DNA of 64,000 bases from Methylophaga sp. (GTDB taxonomy: Bacteria; Pseudomonadota; Gammaproteobacteria; Nitrosococcales; Methylophagaceae), in assembly GCF_009711715.1 (NCBI RefSeq), contig NZ_VENF01000007.1:1-64000 (forward strand), read 5' to 3'. Made by a program: the position numbers and the translations under genes. This document shows, piece after piece, positions 16,189-28,420 of the stretch (positions within the stretch are counted from its first letter, which is position 1; each line of letters begins with the position of its first letter). The notes under the pieces were generated by a model. That model was not told the origin of the DNA. It saw only the letters and a program-made list of their open reading frames with translations, and did no database searches.

Positions 16189-16818
16189 ATGACTAAACTG
16201 TTCTCAACGCTGGCAGCCGGCTTGCTGGCCGGCTTTGTTTCTGCCTCTGCCTGGGCAGTGCCCATGTCCTATGTGGAAGGCACGCACTATTTCCCGACAG
16301 CAGAAAAAATGGCGACCAACGATGCGGACAAAGTTGTGGTAATGGAAATGTTTTCCTATACCTGCCCGCACTGTTTTGCGCTGGAGCCGGAAATTGAAGA
16401 ATGGAAGAAAACGCTCTCTGACGATGTGAAGTTTGTGAAGGTACCGGCGATTTTCCGTGACAGCTGGCTGGAACTGGCCCGTGTTTATTATGCGGCTGAA
16501 GCAAGCGGTGATCTGGAGATGCTCCATCCCAAGCTGTTCAATGCAATCCATGTGGAAAAACGCCGCTTGAGCACAGAAGAGCAGTTACTGGATTTTGTTG
16601 AAGAACAGGGCATTGATCGTGAATCGTTTGCCAAGACCATGAATTCTTTCAGCGTCAAAGGCAAAGTCAAAAATGCCCTGATCATGAGCCGTACTTCCGG
16701 CATTACCGGTGTGCCTGCTTTCATTGTTGAAGGCAAGTACCGGACCAATGCCAGCAGCGCCGGTGGCAGCGAGCAACTGTTTGAGGTGGTCGATATGTTG
16801 ATAGAGCAGGCACGCTAA
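16189..16818 (+). CDS. dsbA: Thiol:disulfide interchange protein DsbA
   Basis: A 209-residue periplasmic thioredoxin-fold oxidase. A signal peptide covers about residues 1-23, and the DsbA active site CPHC is in FSYTCPHCFALEPE (about residue 62). The cis-proline loop is in TSGITGVPAFIVEGKY. DsbA makes disulfide bonds in exported proteins. Its position directly after the cytochrome c biogenesis genes suggests a link with thiol handling of CxxCH apocytochromes. A good ribosome site (AAAAGG) precedes the ATG, and an intrinsic terminator follows. Confidence 0.95.
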   Translation: MTKLFSTLAAGLLAGFVSASAWAVPMSYVEGTHYFPTAEKMATNDADKVVVMEMFSYTCPHCFALEPEIEEWKKTLSDDVKFVKVPAIFRDSWLELARVYYAAEASGDLEMLHPKLFNAIHVEKRRLSTEEQLLDFVEEQGIDRESFAKTMNSFSVKGKVKNALIMSRTSGITGVPAFIVEGKYRTNASSAGGSEQLFEVVDMLIEQAR

Positions 16819-16844
16819 CAACAAACAGAATGCTGAGAATCAGG

Positions 16845-16872
16845 AAAAGCCCGGTTTATCCGGGCTTTTTTT
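16845..16872. terminator. Bidirectional terminator between dsbA and mltF
   Basis: AAAAGCCCGG-TTTAT-CCGGGCTTTT continues into a T-run on the plus strand and is preceded by an A-run that serves the minus strand. It ends within the mltF stop codon region, separating two convergent genes. Confidence 0.9.
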
Positions 16873-18265
16873 ATAGTGCAGCCGGTAAGGGCTCTTCCAC
16901 CGGAGGCGGAGAAAGCGCCGGCACCGCAGCGTCATCATGATGCAGCAGAATATCCAGATAGCGACGGATATTCTGAACATAGCGTACCGGTTCGCTACCC
17001 CTGGCGTAGCCGTAACGGGTCTGAGAAAACCATTTCTGCTTGGACAGCAGGGGTAAATGCTCACGGACATCGGTCCACAGATTGGGATCCTTGCCCTGTA
17101 TTTCAGTCAATACCCGGGCATCCTCAAGATGACCCATACCGATATTGTAGGCGGCAAGCGCAAACCAGGTTCGGTCCGAGGGCTGAATTCCGTCAGGCAG
17201 ACGTTCATATATCGAAGCCAGATAGCCTGCCCCGGCAAAAATACTCTGTTCCGGATCTTCTCTGTCGGTCACATCCATTTCTTTGGCCGTCGCCCGGGTC
17301 AGCATCATCAGGCCTTTGACACCGGTGCTGGAAACCGCTTCGGGGTTCCAGTGGGATTCCTGATAGGACATGGCTGCCAGCAAATGCCAGTCAAAACCAA
17401 ACTGTTCGCCAGCCTGCTGGAACAGGTCTTTGTAGCGCGGCAGATGCGTCTGAATACGGCGGTGGACGGCGCGGGTATCGACATAATCAAAGCGGCGGAT
17501 ATGGCCGTAGTATTTCTCAATCAGCTTGTCCAGCTCGCCGGAAGCTTCCATATCATGGAAAAAATCGAGCACCTCCAGATACAGTGTGTCATCGTCAGAC
17601 AAGGGCATCGCCCAGCCCAGCGGTTGTGGCTCAGAGATATCGAAGGCGACGCGCAGTTCGGGGAACAGGCTCTGGTTGGCCGACATTTCATTGGAATCCA
17701 CCACGGTGTAGTCAATCAGTTCAAGCTGAACCAGTTCCAGCAGGCCGCTGTTATCCAGTTCTACGTTTTCCCGCCAGTCCAGTTCCGGAATTTCTTCCTG
17801 CAATGACTGTAACTGCTCGACATGACTGCTGTCGGCCACAACTTCCAGCTGGCCGTCAGTGATATCGGTAATATCTTCCGGCTTTCCGGTGCCATGTTTA
17901 TAGACCAGTTGCTGTGTGACTTCGTGATACACCGGACCAAACCGGATATGACTTTTGCGCTGTTCGGTGACTGTGAGTCCGGCGGCCGCAATATCTGCCT
18001 TGCCTTCCTCAATCAGTCTGAGCACATTGCTCAGATTCTCAGGCACAATAATTTTGAGTTCGACACCCAGCCGCTCAGCAAAACGCTGCGCCAGCTCGTA
18101 CTCAAATCCGGCCAGCGTGTCACCTTTGACATAGTAGCTGGTCAGACTGTATCGGCTCAGTACGCGCAACTCGCCACGATCCTGGATTTCCTGAAGATGG
18201 GGCTGGGCTTCTTTGCAAGCCGCGGTCATGCCAACGGCCAGCAGAAAAATCAGTAGGCGTTTCAA
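16871..18265 (-). CDS. mltF: Membrane-bound lytic murein transglycosylase F
   Basis: A 464-residue MltF-type enzyme. A lipoprotein signal ends at about Cys17 (VGMTAACKE). A type 3 solute-binding-like domain spans roughly 30-265, and a C-terminal SLT goose-lysozyme domain roughly 285-430. The catalytic glutamate is in SYQESHWNPEA, followed by SSTGVKGLMMLT and the AAYNIGMGH block. MltF cleaves peptidoglycan glycan strands to 1,6-anhydro products at the outer membrane. The last 35 residues are proline- and alanine-rich. It is transcribed alone and convergently with dsbA. Confidence 0.93.
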   Translation of the reverse strand: MKRLLIFLLAVGMTAACKEAQPHLQEIQDRGELRVLSRYSLTSYYVKGDTLAGFEYELAQRFAERLGVELKIIVPENLSNVLRLIEEGKADIAAAGLTVTEQRKSHIRFGPVYHEVTQQLVYKHGTGKPEDITDITDGQLEVVADSSHVEQLQSLQEEIPELDWRENVELDNSGLLELVQLELIDYTVVDSNEMSANQSLFPELRVAFDISEPQPLGWAMPLSDDDTLYLEVLDFFHDMEASGELDKLIEKYYGHIRRFDYVDTRAVHRRIQTHLPRYKDLFQQAGEQFGFDWHLLAAMSYQESHWNPEAVSSTGVKGLMMLTRATAKEMDVTDREDPEQSIFAGAGYLASIYERLPDGIQPSDRTWFALAAYNIGMGHLEDARVLTEIQGKDPNLWTDVREHLPLLSKQKWFSQTRYGYARGSEPVRYVQNIRRYLDILLHHDDAAVPALSPPPVEEPLPAAL

Positions 18266-18362
18266 GAAACATCCTCTTTACACAAACGTCATAATTATCG
18301 CCTGTTATCGACCCTATTGCACCTGACAGAGTTTTTGCTGAAGCTAAATAGCCCTGTTTTTA

Positions 18363-18390
18363 TTGGCAAAATTCATAAAACCATTATAAT
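18363..18390 (+). promoter_or_regulatory. sigma70 promoter of trhP
   Basis: TTGGCA (18363-18368) and TATAAT (18385-18390) are separated by 16 bp, placing the transcript start near 18397, about 24 bp before the ATG at 18421. The region is AT-rich, and the divergent mltF start is about 100 bp away. Confidence 0.65.
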
Positions 18391-18420
18391 TCACGCTTTT
18401 TTTATGTGGATTTATTCCCG

Positions 18421-21516
<3,096 letters not shown>

Positions 21517-21547
21517 AGGCGCAACCTTGAGTACTGAACACGCCCAG

Positions 21548-22462
21548 ATGAAAATTTTCCAGAAACAGTTCCTGCACCCGCGCTACTGGTCAAGTTGGCT
21601 GGGGCTGATCCTGATGCGTCTGTCAGTCTACCTGCCCGGTAGGCTGCAAGTCATCATTGGTCAGGGACTGGGTCTCATGATGCGTCCTTTTATGGGCTCA
21701 CGGGCCAAAATTGCCCGCCGCAATATTGAGTTAAGCTTCCCTGAACTCAGCAAAGCCGAACAGCAGAAACTGGTCAAGCAGAGTCTGACCACGATGGGCA
21801 TGATGATGATTGAGACAGCGATGAGCTGGTGGGCCAGTGACAGGCAACTGCTGAACCGGGTCCGTTATGAGGGACTGGAACATCTGGAGGAGGCCAAGGC
21901 AGAAGGCAAGGGCGTGATTCTGCTCACTGGGCATTTCACCAGCATGGAGCTGGGCGGACGTTTGATCATGCTGAAAACGCCGGCCTATGTCATGTTCCGC
22001 CAGTTAAAAAATCCATTGTTCAATGCGGTGATGATGCGATCCCGGACTTTCCACAGCGAAGGCATTGTACTGCGTGATGATCCACGCTCCATGCTGCGGG
22101 CTTTAAAGAAAAACAAAGTGGTCTGGTATGCCCCGGATCAGGATTTTGGCAGACGTACGGCCGTGTTTGCCAAGTTCTTTGGTGTGCAGGCAGCGACGAT
22201 TGTGGCCACGGCAAGAATGGTCAAGATGACCGGAGCCAGAATTGTGCCTTTCGTACCTCGCCGCGAAAAAGACGGCAGCTATACCATCACTATCGGCAAG
22301 CCCTGGGATGATTATCCCACCGGTGATGACCTGGTCGATGCCCAGCGTATCAATGACTGGCTGGAACAGGAAATACGCCGTTCACCCGAACAGTATCTGT
22401 GGGTTCATCGCCGTTTCAAAACGCAGCCGGAAGGCAAGGGTCTGCTCTATAAAGAGCTGTGA
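21548..22462 (+). CDS. lpxL: Lipid A biosynthesis lauroyl/late acyltransferase
   Basis: A 304-residue LpxL/LpxM (HtrB) family acyltransferase that adds a secondary acyl chain to Kdo2-lipid IVA. The HX4(D/E) catalytic motif is HFTSME at about residue 127-132. An N-terminal hydrophobic anchor and the YAPDQDFG block are present. I chose the ATG at 21548 (MKIFQKQFLHPRYW), which matches the family start; the upstream 22 codons overlap the waaA control region. The exact acyl-chain specificity cannot be read from the sequence. Its stop codon directly abuts the stop codon of convergent pagL. Confidence 0.9.
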   Translation: MKIFQKQFLHPRYWSSWLGLILMRLSVYLPGRLQVIIGQGLGLMMRPFMGSRAKIARRNIELSFPELSKAEQQKLVKQSLTTMGMMMIETAMSWWASDRQLLNRVRYEGLEHLEEAKAEGKGVILLTGHFTSMELGGRLIMLKTPAYVMFRQLKNPLFNAVMMRSRTFHSEGIVLRDDPRSMLRALKKNKVVWYAPDQDFGRRTAVFAKFFGVQAATIVATARMVKMTGARIVPFVPRREKDGSYTITIGKPWDDYPTGDDLVDAQRINDWLEQEIRRSPEQYLWVHRRFKTQPEGKGLLYKEL

Positions 22463-22954
22463 TTACTGGTCCAGCATGTAGCTGTAGCTGACGATAATCG
22501 AGTCAGCGCCCGGATTGTCATCACCCAAATCGGCATTGGACATGTGGTAATAACCCAGTGACAGCCGGCTCTTATCAGTCAGTTGATAAGCGATATCAAG
22601 GCCGGTGCGGAACTCGAGGCCATAGCCCAGATCGACGCCAGCGCCATTTTCATAGGCCGCCAGCGCAAAGTGTGGCGTCACAAGCCAGTTTGTTGATAGT
22701 GACCAGTCATAACGGATCCCGGCATAAGCCCAGTAGGCACCATCAGATGTCACTGAAGCACCGACTGCAGGAATCAGGTTATAAAAGTTAGGGGACGGAG
22801 CAAAGCGATATTCAATTCCGACTTCTACCGCATTGTCTTCGCTGTCAAAAGCGTCGTAGCCACCGGCGGAAATGGCAATGGCAGACTCTTCCTCAGCAAT
22901 TGCCATAAAGGGAAAACTCAGCGCCATCAGTCCGCTGATCAATATTTTTTTCAT
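22463..22954 (-). CDS. pagL: PagL-like lipid A 3-O-deacylase
   Basis: A 163-residue outer-membrane beta-barrel with a signal peptide (MKKILISGLMALSFPFMAIA). The active-site segment HMSNADLGDDNPGAD near the C-terminus aligns with the PagL motif: catalytic His and Ser are present in HxSNA, but the position of the third catalytic residue (Glu, 14 after the His) holds Asp. The protein ends in SYSYMLDQ rather than in a typical aromatic terminal residue. PagL removes the 3-O-acyl chain of lipid A in the outer membrane. It sits opposite the late acyltransferase, so this locus adds and removes lipid A acyl chains. The ATG at 22954 has GGAAGG upstream. Confidence 0.75.
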   Translation of the reverse strand: MKKILISGLMALSFPFMAIAEEESAIAISAGGYDAFDSEDNAVEVGIEYRFAPSPNFYNLIPAVGASVTSDGAYWAYAGIRYDWSLSTNWLVTPHFALAAYENGAGVDLGYGLEFRTGLDIAYQLTDKSRLSLGYYHMSNADLGDDNPGADSIIVSYSYMLDQ

Positions 22955-23028
22955 TGTACCTTCCATGCTATCTATCTACGCGTTCAATTTTTATAGCATG
23001 ACTGAAAACAATCTGACAATGACCGCAC

Positions 23029-23060
23029 AAAAAAAAGGCCATCCACTGGGATGACCTTTT
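23029..23060 (-). terminator. rpsI terminator
   Basis: On the minus strand AAAAGGTCATCC-CAGT-GGATGGCCTTTT (one G-T pair) is followed by further T residues. It lies 27 bp after the rpsI stop and before the pagL gene. Confidence 0.85.
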
Positions 23061-23086
23061 CTGTCTTTACAGACGTGTCCGGACAA

Positions 23087-23476
23087 TTAACGTTTGGAGA
23101 ATTGTGGACGTTTACGCGCTTTATGCAAGCCGATTTTCTTACGTTCAACGGCACGGGCATCACGAGTGATGTAGCCGGCTTTACGCAGTTCAGTTTTCAG
23201 TTCGTTGTCGTATTCAACCAGTGCACGGCTGATGCCGTGACGGATTGCACCGGCCTGACCGTTGTTACCACCACCGCGAACGGTGATTTTCAGGTCAAAC
23301 TTGTCGAGCATGTCGACCAGTTCCAGAGGCTGGCGAACGACCATGCGTGATGTTTCACGACCGAAGTAGTCTTCCAGTGTGCGAGTGTTGATCGAAATGT
23401 TACCGCTGCCTGGTTTCAGGAATACACGAGCGGTAGAACTTTTACGACGACCTGTTGCGTAGTGTGAATCTGCCAT
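23087..23476 (-). CDS. rpsI: 30S ribosomal protein S9 (uS9)
   Basis: A 129-residue S9 protein. It contains the family start [18 protein letters not shown], the central block [20 protein letters not shown], and the conserved basic C-terminal tail ending in [14 protein letters not shown], which reaches towards P-site tRNA. The gene lies 12 bp downstream of rplM in the universal rplM-rpsI operon. Confidence 0.98.
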   Translation of the reverse strand: MADSHYATGRRKSSTARVFLKPGSGNISINTRTLEDYFGRETSRMVVRQPLELVDMLDKFDLKITVRGGGNNGQAGAIRHGISRALVEYDNELKTELRKAGYITRDARAVERKKIGLHKARKRPQFSKR

Positions 23477-23488
23477 GTTGATATCCGT

Positions 23489-23917
23489 TTAGATTTCCAG
23501 CGCTTTAGGCTGTTGTGCTGTGTGAGGGTGTTCGGTGCCAGCGTAAACTTTCAGCTTGCTGAACATGGCCCGACCCAGTGGGTTTTTGGGCAGCATGCCT
23601 TTAACAGCCGTCTGGATAACGCGTTCTGGCGCTTTGTCCAGTTGCTTTTCCAGAGAGATAGATTTGATACCACCAATGTGACCCGTGTGGTGATGATAAA
23701 TCTTATCTTTCATTTTATTACCGGTTACACGCAGTTTTTCGGCATTGATGACAACAATGTAATCACCAGTATCAACGTGAGGCGTGTAAATCGCTTTATG
23801 TTTACCACGCAGACGAAGGGCGATCTCAGTTGCCATACGGCCCAAGGTTTTGCCGTCAGCATCGATAACGAACCAGTCACGACGAACTTCTGCTGGTTTT
23901 GCACTAATGGTTTTCAT
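23489..23917 (-). CDS. rplM: 50S ribosomal protein L13 (uL13)
   Basis: A 142-residue L13 protein of standard length with conserved [19 protein letters not shown] and the [16 protein letters not shown] block. It is the first gene of rplM-rpsI with a strong promoter just upstream. In the leader a CCGC segment can pair with the CGCGG around the start codon, which might support feedback control as described for the E. coli operon. That last point is inference. Confidence 0.98.
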   Translation of the reverse strand: MKTISAKPAEVRRDWFVIDADGKTLGRMATEIALRLRGKHKAIYTPHVDTGDYIVVINAEKLRVTGNKMKDKIYHHHTGHIGGIKSISLEKQLDKAPERVIQTAVKGMLPKNPLGRAMFSKLKVYAGTEHPHTAQQPKALEI

Positions 23918-23967
23918 CCGCGAATTGCTCCTGATAATTACGCAAGCGGTCCAAATAAAGAGGGAGA

Positions 23968-23996
23968 ATATTACGCATTCATAGTCGGACTGTCAA
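23968..23996 (-). promoter_or_regulatory. Strong sigma70 promoter of rplM-rpsI
   Basis: TTGACA (23996-23991) and TAATAT (23973-23968) on the minus strand are exactly 17 bp apart. The predicted transcript has a short leader of about 45 nt before the rplM ATG. Confidence 0.85.
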
Positions 23997-24002
23997 CAGC
24001 TT

Positions 24003-24800
24003 TTACAGAAACAGCCAGAGTAAAAAAGCGCCCAGTATCAGGCGGTAAATGACGAATGGCCACATGCCGATACGGTCGAGCATTTTCAAAAACAGAAAAA
24101 TGCAGAGATAAGCGCTGACAGCCGAAAATACAGCACCTGAAATCAATGCTGTCCAATCGACAGGAAGCGATGATTGTACGAGCTCTGTCACCTCAAGTCC
24201 ACCGGCCAGAATAATGACCGGGATGGATAACAAAAATGAGAAGCGCGCCGCTGCCTGACGGGTTAGTCCCAGCATCAGGCCGGCGGTGATTGTAATACCG
24301 GAACGGGACGTACCGGGGATCAGCGCAATCGCCTCCGCGACACCGATGAAGAGGATATCTGACCAGTTAAGCTGATGCTCACTACGGACTCTTTTGCCGC
24401 GCCAGTCAGCCCAGCCCAGTAACAGGCCGAACACAATCGTTGTTGTCGCAATGACCAGCGGACTGCGCAGGCTGCTAGCGATAATATCGGAAAATAGCAG
24501 GCCCGCCAGACCTACCGGCACGGTACCGAAACCGACCGCCCAGGCCAGACGACTGTCACCCACGGTTTTTTTCTGTTTCAGCGACGCCAGCCAGTCAATC
24601 AGAATCGTCTTGATATCGTGCCGGAAATAAAGCAGTACTGCGGTCAGGGTGCCAACATGCACGGCGACATCAAACGCCAGTCCCTGATCCTGCCAGTCCG
24701 CAATGATGGGGACGAGAATGAGATGAGCTGAACTGGAAATGGGCAGGAATTCTGTAAGGCCCTGCAACAGGGCGAGTAGGGCAATCTGATAAAAAGCCAT
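24003..24800 (-). CDS. uppP: Undecaprenyl-diphosphatase UppP (BacA)
   Basis: A 265-residue polytopic inner-membrane phosphatase that recycles undecaprenyl diphosphate for peptidoglycan and LPS. Conserved motifs are QGLTEFLPISSSAHL at the N-terminus and the PGTSRSGITIT block at about residue 157-170. The stop codon lies 7 bp before the rplM promoter. It is divergent from dld. Confidence 0.96.
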   Translation of the reverse strand: MAFYQIALLALLQGLTEFLPISSSAHLILVPIIADWQDQGLAFDVAVHVGTLTAVLLYFRHDIKTILIDWLASLKQKKTVGDSRLAWAVGFGTVPVGLAGLLFSDIIASSLRSPLVIATTTIVFGLLLGWADWRGKRVRSEHQLNWSDILFIGVAEAIALIPGTSRSGITITAGLMLGLTRQAAARFSFLLSIPVIILAGGLEVTELVQSSLPVDWTALISGAVFSAVSAYLCIFLFLKMLDRIGMWPFVIYRLILGAFLLWLFL

Positions 24801-24912
24801 TTTGTGATCCCGGCTGGAAATGAGTTTGCTGAGGCTAATAAACCGCTACATAGTAACGCATTGCGACGTGATAGAATTGATGAGTTAACAAGAAACGTGA
24901 CAGAGACCAAAA

Positions 24913-26634
24913 ATGCCTGAGTTAGCAAATCACAGCACACTTATTGACCAGTTTAAGAACGTGGTTGGCGCCAGCTATACGCTGACAGATCCGGCCAAAG
25001 TGGCACCTTATTGCAAAGGTTTTCGCTTCGGTGAAGGTAAAGCGCTCGCCGTGGTCCGGCCCGGAACACTGCTGCAGGTGTGGCAATTACTTAAAGCCTG
25101 TGTGGCAGAAGATGTCATTGTGATTATGCAGGCTGCCAATACCGGCTTAACCGGTGGTTCAACGCCTAATGGTGAGGATTATGATCGTCCGGTGGTGATT
25201 ATCAACACCATGCGTATCGACCAGATTCAGCTGATTGATAACGCGCGTCAGATTATCGGTCTGGCTGGCAGTACGCTGTTCGGACTGGAAGAAACTCTGG
25301 CCCCTTATGGCCGTGAACCGCATTCGGTGATTGGTTCATCCTGCATAGGGGCTTCGATTGTCGGTGGGATCTGCAATAACTCCGGTGGTGCGCTGGTCCA
25401 GCGCGGACCCGCATACACCGAACTGTCGCTGTATGCGCAGATAAATGCCAATGGTGAACTGGAACTGGTCAATCATCTGGGGATTGAACTGGGTGACACA
25501 CCGGAACAGATTCTCAACAATCTGGATAATCAGAATTACAGCGAGCAGGATATCCAGTTTCCGGATAAGCGCGCTTCAGATGATGAGTATCACGAGCGTG
25601 TCAGACAGGTAGATGAAGATACACCGGCCCGTTTCAATAATGATGGCCGCCGACTGCACGAAGCCTCCGGTTGTGCCGGCAAGCTGGCCGTGTTCGCCGT
25701 GCGTATGGATACCTACCCGATCGCGAAGAAAGAGCAGGTATTTTATATCGGTACCAATGATCCTGGCGTGCTGGCGACCATGCGCCGGGATATTCTCTCC
25801 GGTTTTAAAAACCTACCGGTATCGGGCGAATATCTGGGCCGGGATTATTACGATGTCTGTAAGAAATACGGCAAGGACACTTTCCTGGTCATCGATAAGC
25901 TGGGTTCAAAATATATTCCCAAGTTGTTTGCGATGAAACGCAGCGTTGATCGCATCGCCGCCAGATTCAAATTTCTGCCGAGCAAGCTATCGGACATCAT
26001 TATGCAGTACATGAGTTACCTGTGGCCGAATCATCTGCCTAAACGCATGGACGAGTACCGTGACCGCTTTGCCCATCACTGGATTCTGGAAATGAACAAT
26101 GATGGCGTGGAGGAAGCCCGGGCCTATCTCACTGAGTTCTTTAAAAATAATGATGGTGACTTTTTTGAATGCACCAAGCGCGAAGGCGAAAAAGCGATTC
26201 CGAATCGTTTCGTCGCCGGGGGCGCGGTGGGCCGTTATCACATCATGAAGCGCAAACAGTTCGGGCCAATGATGACTATTGACGTCGCACTGCGTCGTAA
26301 CGAAGAACAATGGCTGGAAGTTCTGCCACCGGAAATCGAGGACAAGATTGAAGCCAAGCTGTATCTCGGTCACCTGTTCTGCCATGTGATGCATCAGAAC
26401 TACATTCTGAAAAAAGGCGTGGATGCCAAAGCGCTGAAACAGGAGCTGCTGGCCTTTTTTGATGCGCGTGGTGCTGAATATCCGGCCGAGCACAATGTGG
26501 GCCAGGAATACTTTGCCAAGGACGCATTGAAAAGTTTTTACCGAAAGCTCGACCCGACCAATTCATTCAATCCGGGGATTGGAAAAACCAGTAAATTGAA
26601 ATACTGGGGCGAAGCCGGAAAGCCTCAAAACTAA
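24913..26634 (+). CDS. dld: Quinone-dependent D-lactate dehydrogenase
   Basis: A 573-residue peripheral-membrane FAD enzyme that oxidises D-lactate to pyruvate and feeds electrons to quinone. The FAD-binding (PCMH) domain is in the first 220 residues, with QAANTGLTGGSTP and SSCIGASIVGGICNNSGGALVQRG. The cap and membrane-binding region follows, and a C-terminal block includes YPAEHNVGQEYFAK and DPTNSFNPGIGKTSK. Length and domain order match E. coli Dld. The gene stands alone and ends in a strong terminator shared with convergent serA. Confidence 0.95.
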   Translation: MPELANHSTLIDQFKNVVGASYTLTDPAKVAPYCKGFRFGEGKALAVVRPGTLLQVWQLLKACVAEDVIVIMQAANTGLTGGSTPNGEDYDRPVVIINTMRIDQIQLIDNARQIIGLAGSTLFGLEETLAPYGREPHSVIGSSCIGASIVGGICNNSGGALVQRGPAYTELSLYAQINANGELELVNHLGIELGDTPEQILNNLDNQNYSEQDIQFPDKRASDDEYHERVRQVDEDTPARFNNDGRRLHEASGCAGKLAVFAVRMDTYPIAKKEQVFYIGTNDPGVLATMRRDILSGFKNLPVSGEYLGRDYYDVCKKYGKDTFLVIDKLGSKYIPKLFAMKRSVDRIAARFKFLPSKLSDIIMQYMSYLWPNHLPKRMDEYRDRFAHHWILEMNNDGVEEARAYLTEFFKNNDGDFFECTKREGEKAIPNRFVAGGAVGRYHIMKRKQFGPMMTIDVALRRNEEQWLEVLPPEIEDKIEAKLYLGHLFCHVMHQNYILKKGVDAKALKQELLAFFDARGAEYPAEHNVGQEYFAKDALKSFYRKLDPTNSFNPGIGKTSKLKYWGEAGKPQN

Positions 26635-26642
26635 CAGGCAAA

Positions 26643-26681
26643 AAAAAAGCCCGCATCCCCCGAAAGGATGCGGGCTTTTTT
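26643..26681. terminator. Bidirectional terminator between dld and serA
   Basis: GCCCGCATCC-CCCGAAA-GGATGCGGGC is bracketed by an A-run on the left and a T-run on the right, so it can end both convergent transcripts. Confidence 0.92.
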
Positions 26682-26687
26682 ATTTGT

Positions 26688-27917
26688 TTAGTAAAGCACC
26701 CGCAGGCGAATCGTGCCTTCCACACTTTGCAGATGTTCAAACGCCAGCGTCGAATCAAACTCTGCCACATCAATCAGCAGGTAACCGATTTCATCCTTGG
26801 TGGTCATGCTTTGAGCCAAGATGTTGATATCGTGCTCGGCGAACAGTCTGTTGACACTCGACAACACGCCCGGCTGATTATGGTGAATATGTAGCAGACG
26901 GTGGGTATTCGGTCTTGGCGCCAGGGCGATTTCGGGGAAGTTAACAGCTGAAACAGTCGTCCCGTTCTGCGCGAACTGGATAAACTTATCCGCGACTTCC
27001 AGACCGATATTAGCCTGTGCTTCCACGGTTGAGCCACCGATATGCGGTGTCAGAATCACGTTGGAGAATCCACGCAGACGCGATTCCAGCGGCTCATCAT
27101 TGGACTTGGGCTCGGTCGGGAATACATCGATAGCGGCACCGGCCAGTCGTTTTTCTTCCAGTGCCTGTACCAAATCATCAATAACCACACAGGTGCCGCG
27201 GGCGGCATTGATGAAGATCGCGCCCGACTTCATTTTATCGAACTCGGCCTTGGTCATCATGTTCTTGGTCGATTCCAGTTCGGGCACGTGCAGGGTTACT
27301 ACGTCTGACAGGCGCAGCAGTTCATCCATGCTGTCGACCTGAGTCGCGTTACCCAGTGGCAGTTTGGTGACCACGTCATAATAGATGACATTCATACCCA
27401 GGCTTTCAGCCAGCACAGATAACTGCGAACCGATACTGCCGTAGCCGACGATGCCCAGCGTCTTGCCACGGGCTTCGTAGGATTTATCAGCAGATTTAGG
27501 CCAGGTACCGTTATGCACACTCCAGTTTTTCTCTGGGATGCCTCGCAGCAGCAGAATTAACTGACCGATGACCATCTCTGCAACGGAGCGTGTGTTGGAG
27601 TAGGGCGCATTGAAAACCGGGATGCCCTTCATCTTCGCCGCTTCCAGATCGACCTGATTGGTACCGATACAGAAGCAACCGATGGCGGTCAGCCGATCCG
27701 CCGCGTCCAGCACTTTTTTGGTCAACTGGGTCCTTGAACGAATGCCGACGAAGCGTGCCCCTTTGATTTTTTCCATCAGCGAGGCTTCATCGAGGGCGTG
27801 TGAAACGTACTCGATGTTGGTAAAACCCGCTTTTTCCAGTGACTCGACGGCATTTTTGTGCACGCCTTCCAGTAACAGGAATCGCGTGTCGGCTTTTTTA
27901 TTTGGTTGTAGTTCCAT
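26688..27917 (-). CDS. serA: D-3-phosphoglycerate dehydrogenase
   Basis: A 409-residue enzyme catalysing the first step of serine biosynthesis. The catalytic and NAD domains contain CFCIGTNQVDL, NTRSVAE, the Rossmann loop GYGSIGSQL, the catalytic arginine in FINAARGT and the catalytic histidine in LTPHIGGST. A C-terminal ACT domain (residues about 335-409) provides serine feedback inhibition as in E. coli SerA. I chose the ATG at 27917 to match the family start; the frame is open 20 codons further upstream. Confidence 0.95.
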   Translation of the reverse strand: MELQPNKKADTRFLLLEGVHKNAVESLEKAGFTNIEYVSHALDEASLMEKIKGARFVGIRSRTQLTKKVLDAADRLTAIGCFCIGTNQVDLEAAKMKGIPVFNAPYSNTRSVAEMVIGQLILLLRGIPEKNWSVHNGTWPKSADKSYEARGKTLGIVGYGSIGSQLSVLAESLGMNVIYYDVVTKLPLGNATQVDSMDELLRLSDVVTLHVPELESTKNMMTKAEFDKMKSGAIFINAARGTCVVIDDLVQALEEKRLAGAAIDVFPTEPKSNDEPLESRLRGFSNVILTPHIGGSTVEAQANIGLEVADKFIQFAQNGTTVSAVNFPEIALAPRPNTHRLLHIHHNQPGVLSSVNRLFAEHDINILAQSMTTKDEIGYLLIDVAEFDSTLAFEHLQSVEGTIRLRVLY

Positions 27918-28059
27918 AGCGAAGTGTCTAAGTTCCGATAAATGGGCGATATAACCGCGCAACTCTAACATAATCAAGCAGTTTTAGATACTGCCAAATC
28001 ACCCTGCTGCAGTTGTTTGGGGTTGTCTGAGACAGCACTGGCCGTGACAGGAAAAATGA

Positions 28060-28404
28060 CTATTTCGGCATCAGCGCGGTGCCATGGAAAGACACTTCGT
28101 CCCAGCCTGTGCGCATGAAGTTACGGATGTTCTGATGATCCTCGCCGTTTGGGTTGGCAAGTACATCTTGACGATAAAACTTGCCGAAACAGGCCAGGGT
28201 CTGGTCGACGCTCAATCCGTTGAGTTGTCCGAAAGCCAGGATCTTGCAGGAGCCATTATTCTGGCCTGCCTCGTTGAGTATCTCGCCATTGCGGAAAGCG
28301 GTCGGGGTGAAGTCATAGTTGGCTTCGATAACCGCCATGCTGTCTTCAAACTGGATAGATTCGGGTTCGCTTTCGAGTCGGTCAAGAAAGGCCTGTAATT
28401 GCAT
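28060..28404 (-). CDS. HopJ-family protein
   Basis: A 114-residue protein with the HopJ pattern: FEDSMAVIEANYDFTPTAF, then GSCKILAFGQLNGLS and FRQD-type segments (FYRQDVLANPNGEDHQNIRNF). The family was named after a Pseudomonas syringae candidate effector but is widespread in free-living bacteria as a housekeeping protein of unknown function. There is no type III secretion gene here. The ATG at 28404 has GGAGACAAG in front. It follows the nitroreductase gene by 16 bp and is probably in one operon with it and ybaN. Confidence 0.8.
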   Translation of the reverse strand: MQLQAFLDRLESEPESIQFEDSMAVIEANYDFTPTAFRNGEILNEAGQNNGSCKILAFGQLNGLSVDQTLACFGKFYRQDVLANPNGEDHQNIRNFMRTGWDEVSFHGTALMPK

Positions 28405-28420
28405 CTTGTCTCCTGCAAAT

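Noticed and set aside
17057..17806. A 249-codon plus-strand frame opposite mltF
   Set aside because: mltF has all domains and motifs of its family; this frame has none.
28060..28404. HopJ as a type III secreted virulence effector
   Set aside because: The family is widespread in non-pathogens and no secretion genes or signals are present; kept as a protein of unknown function.
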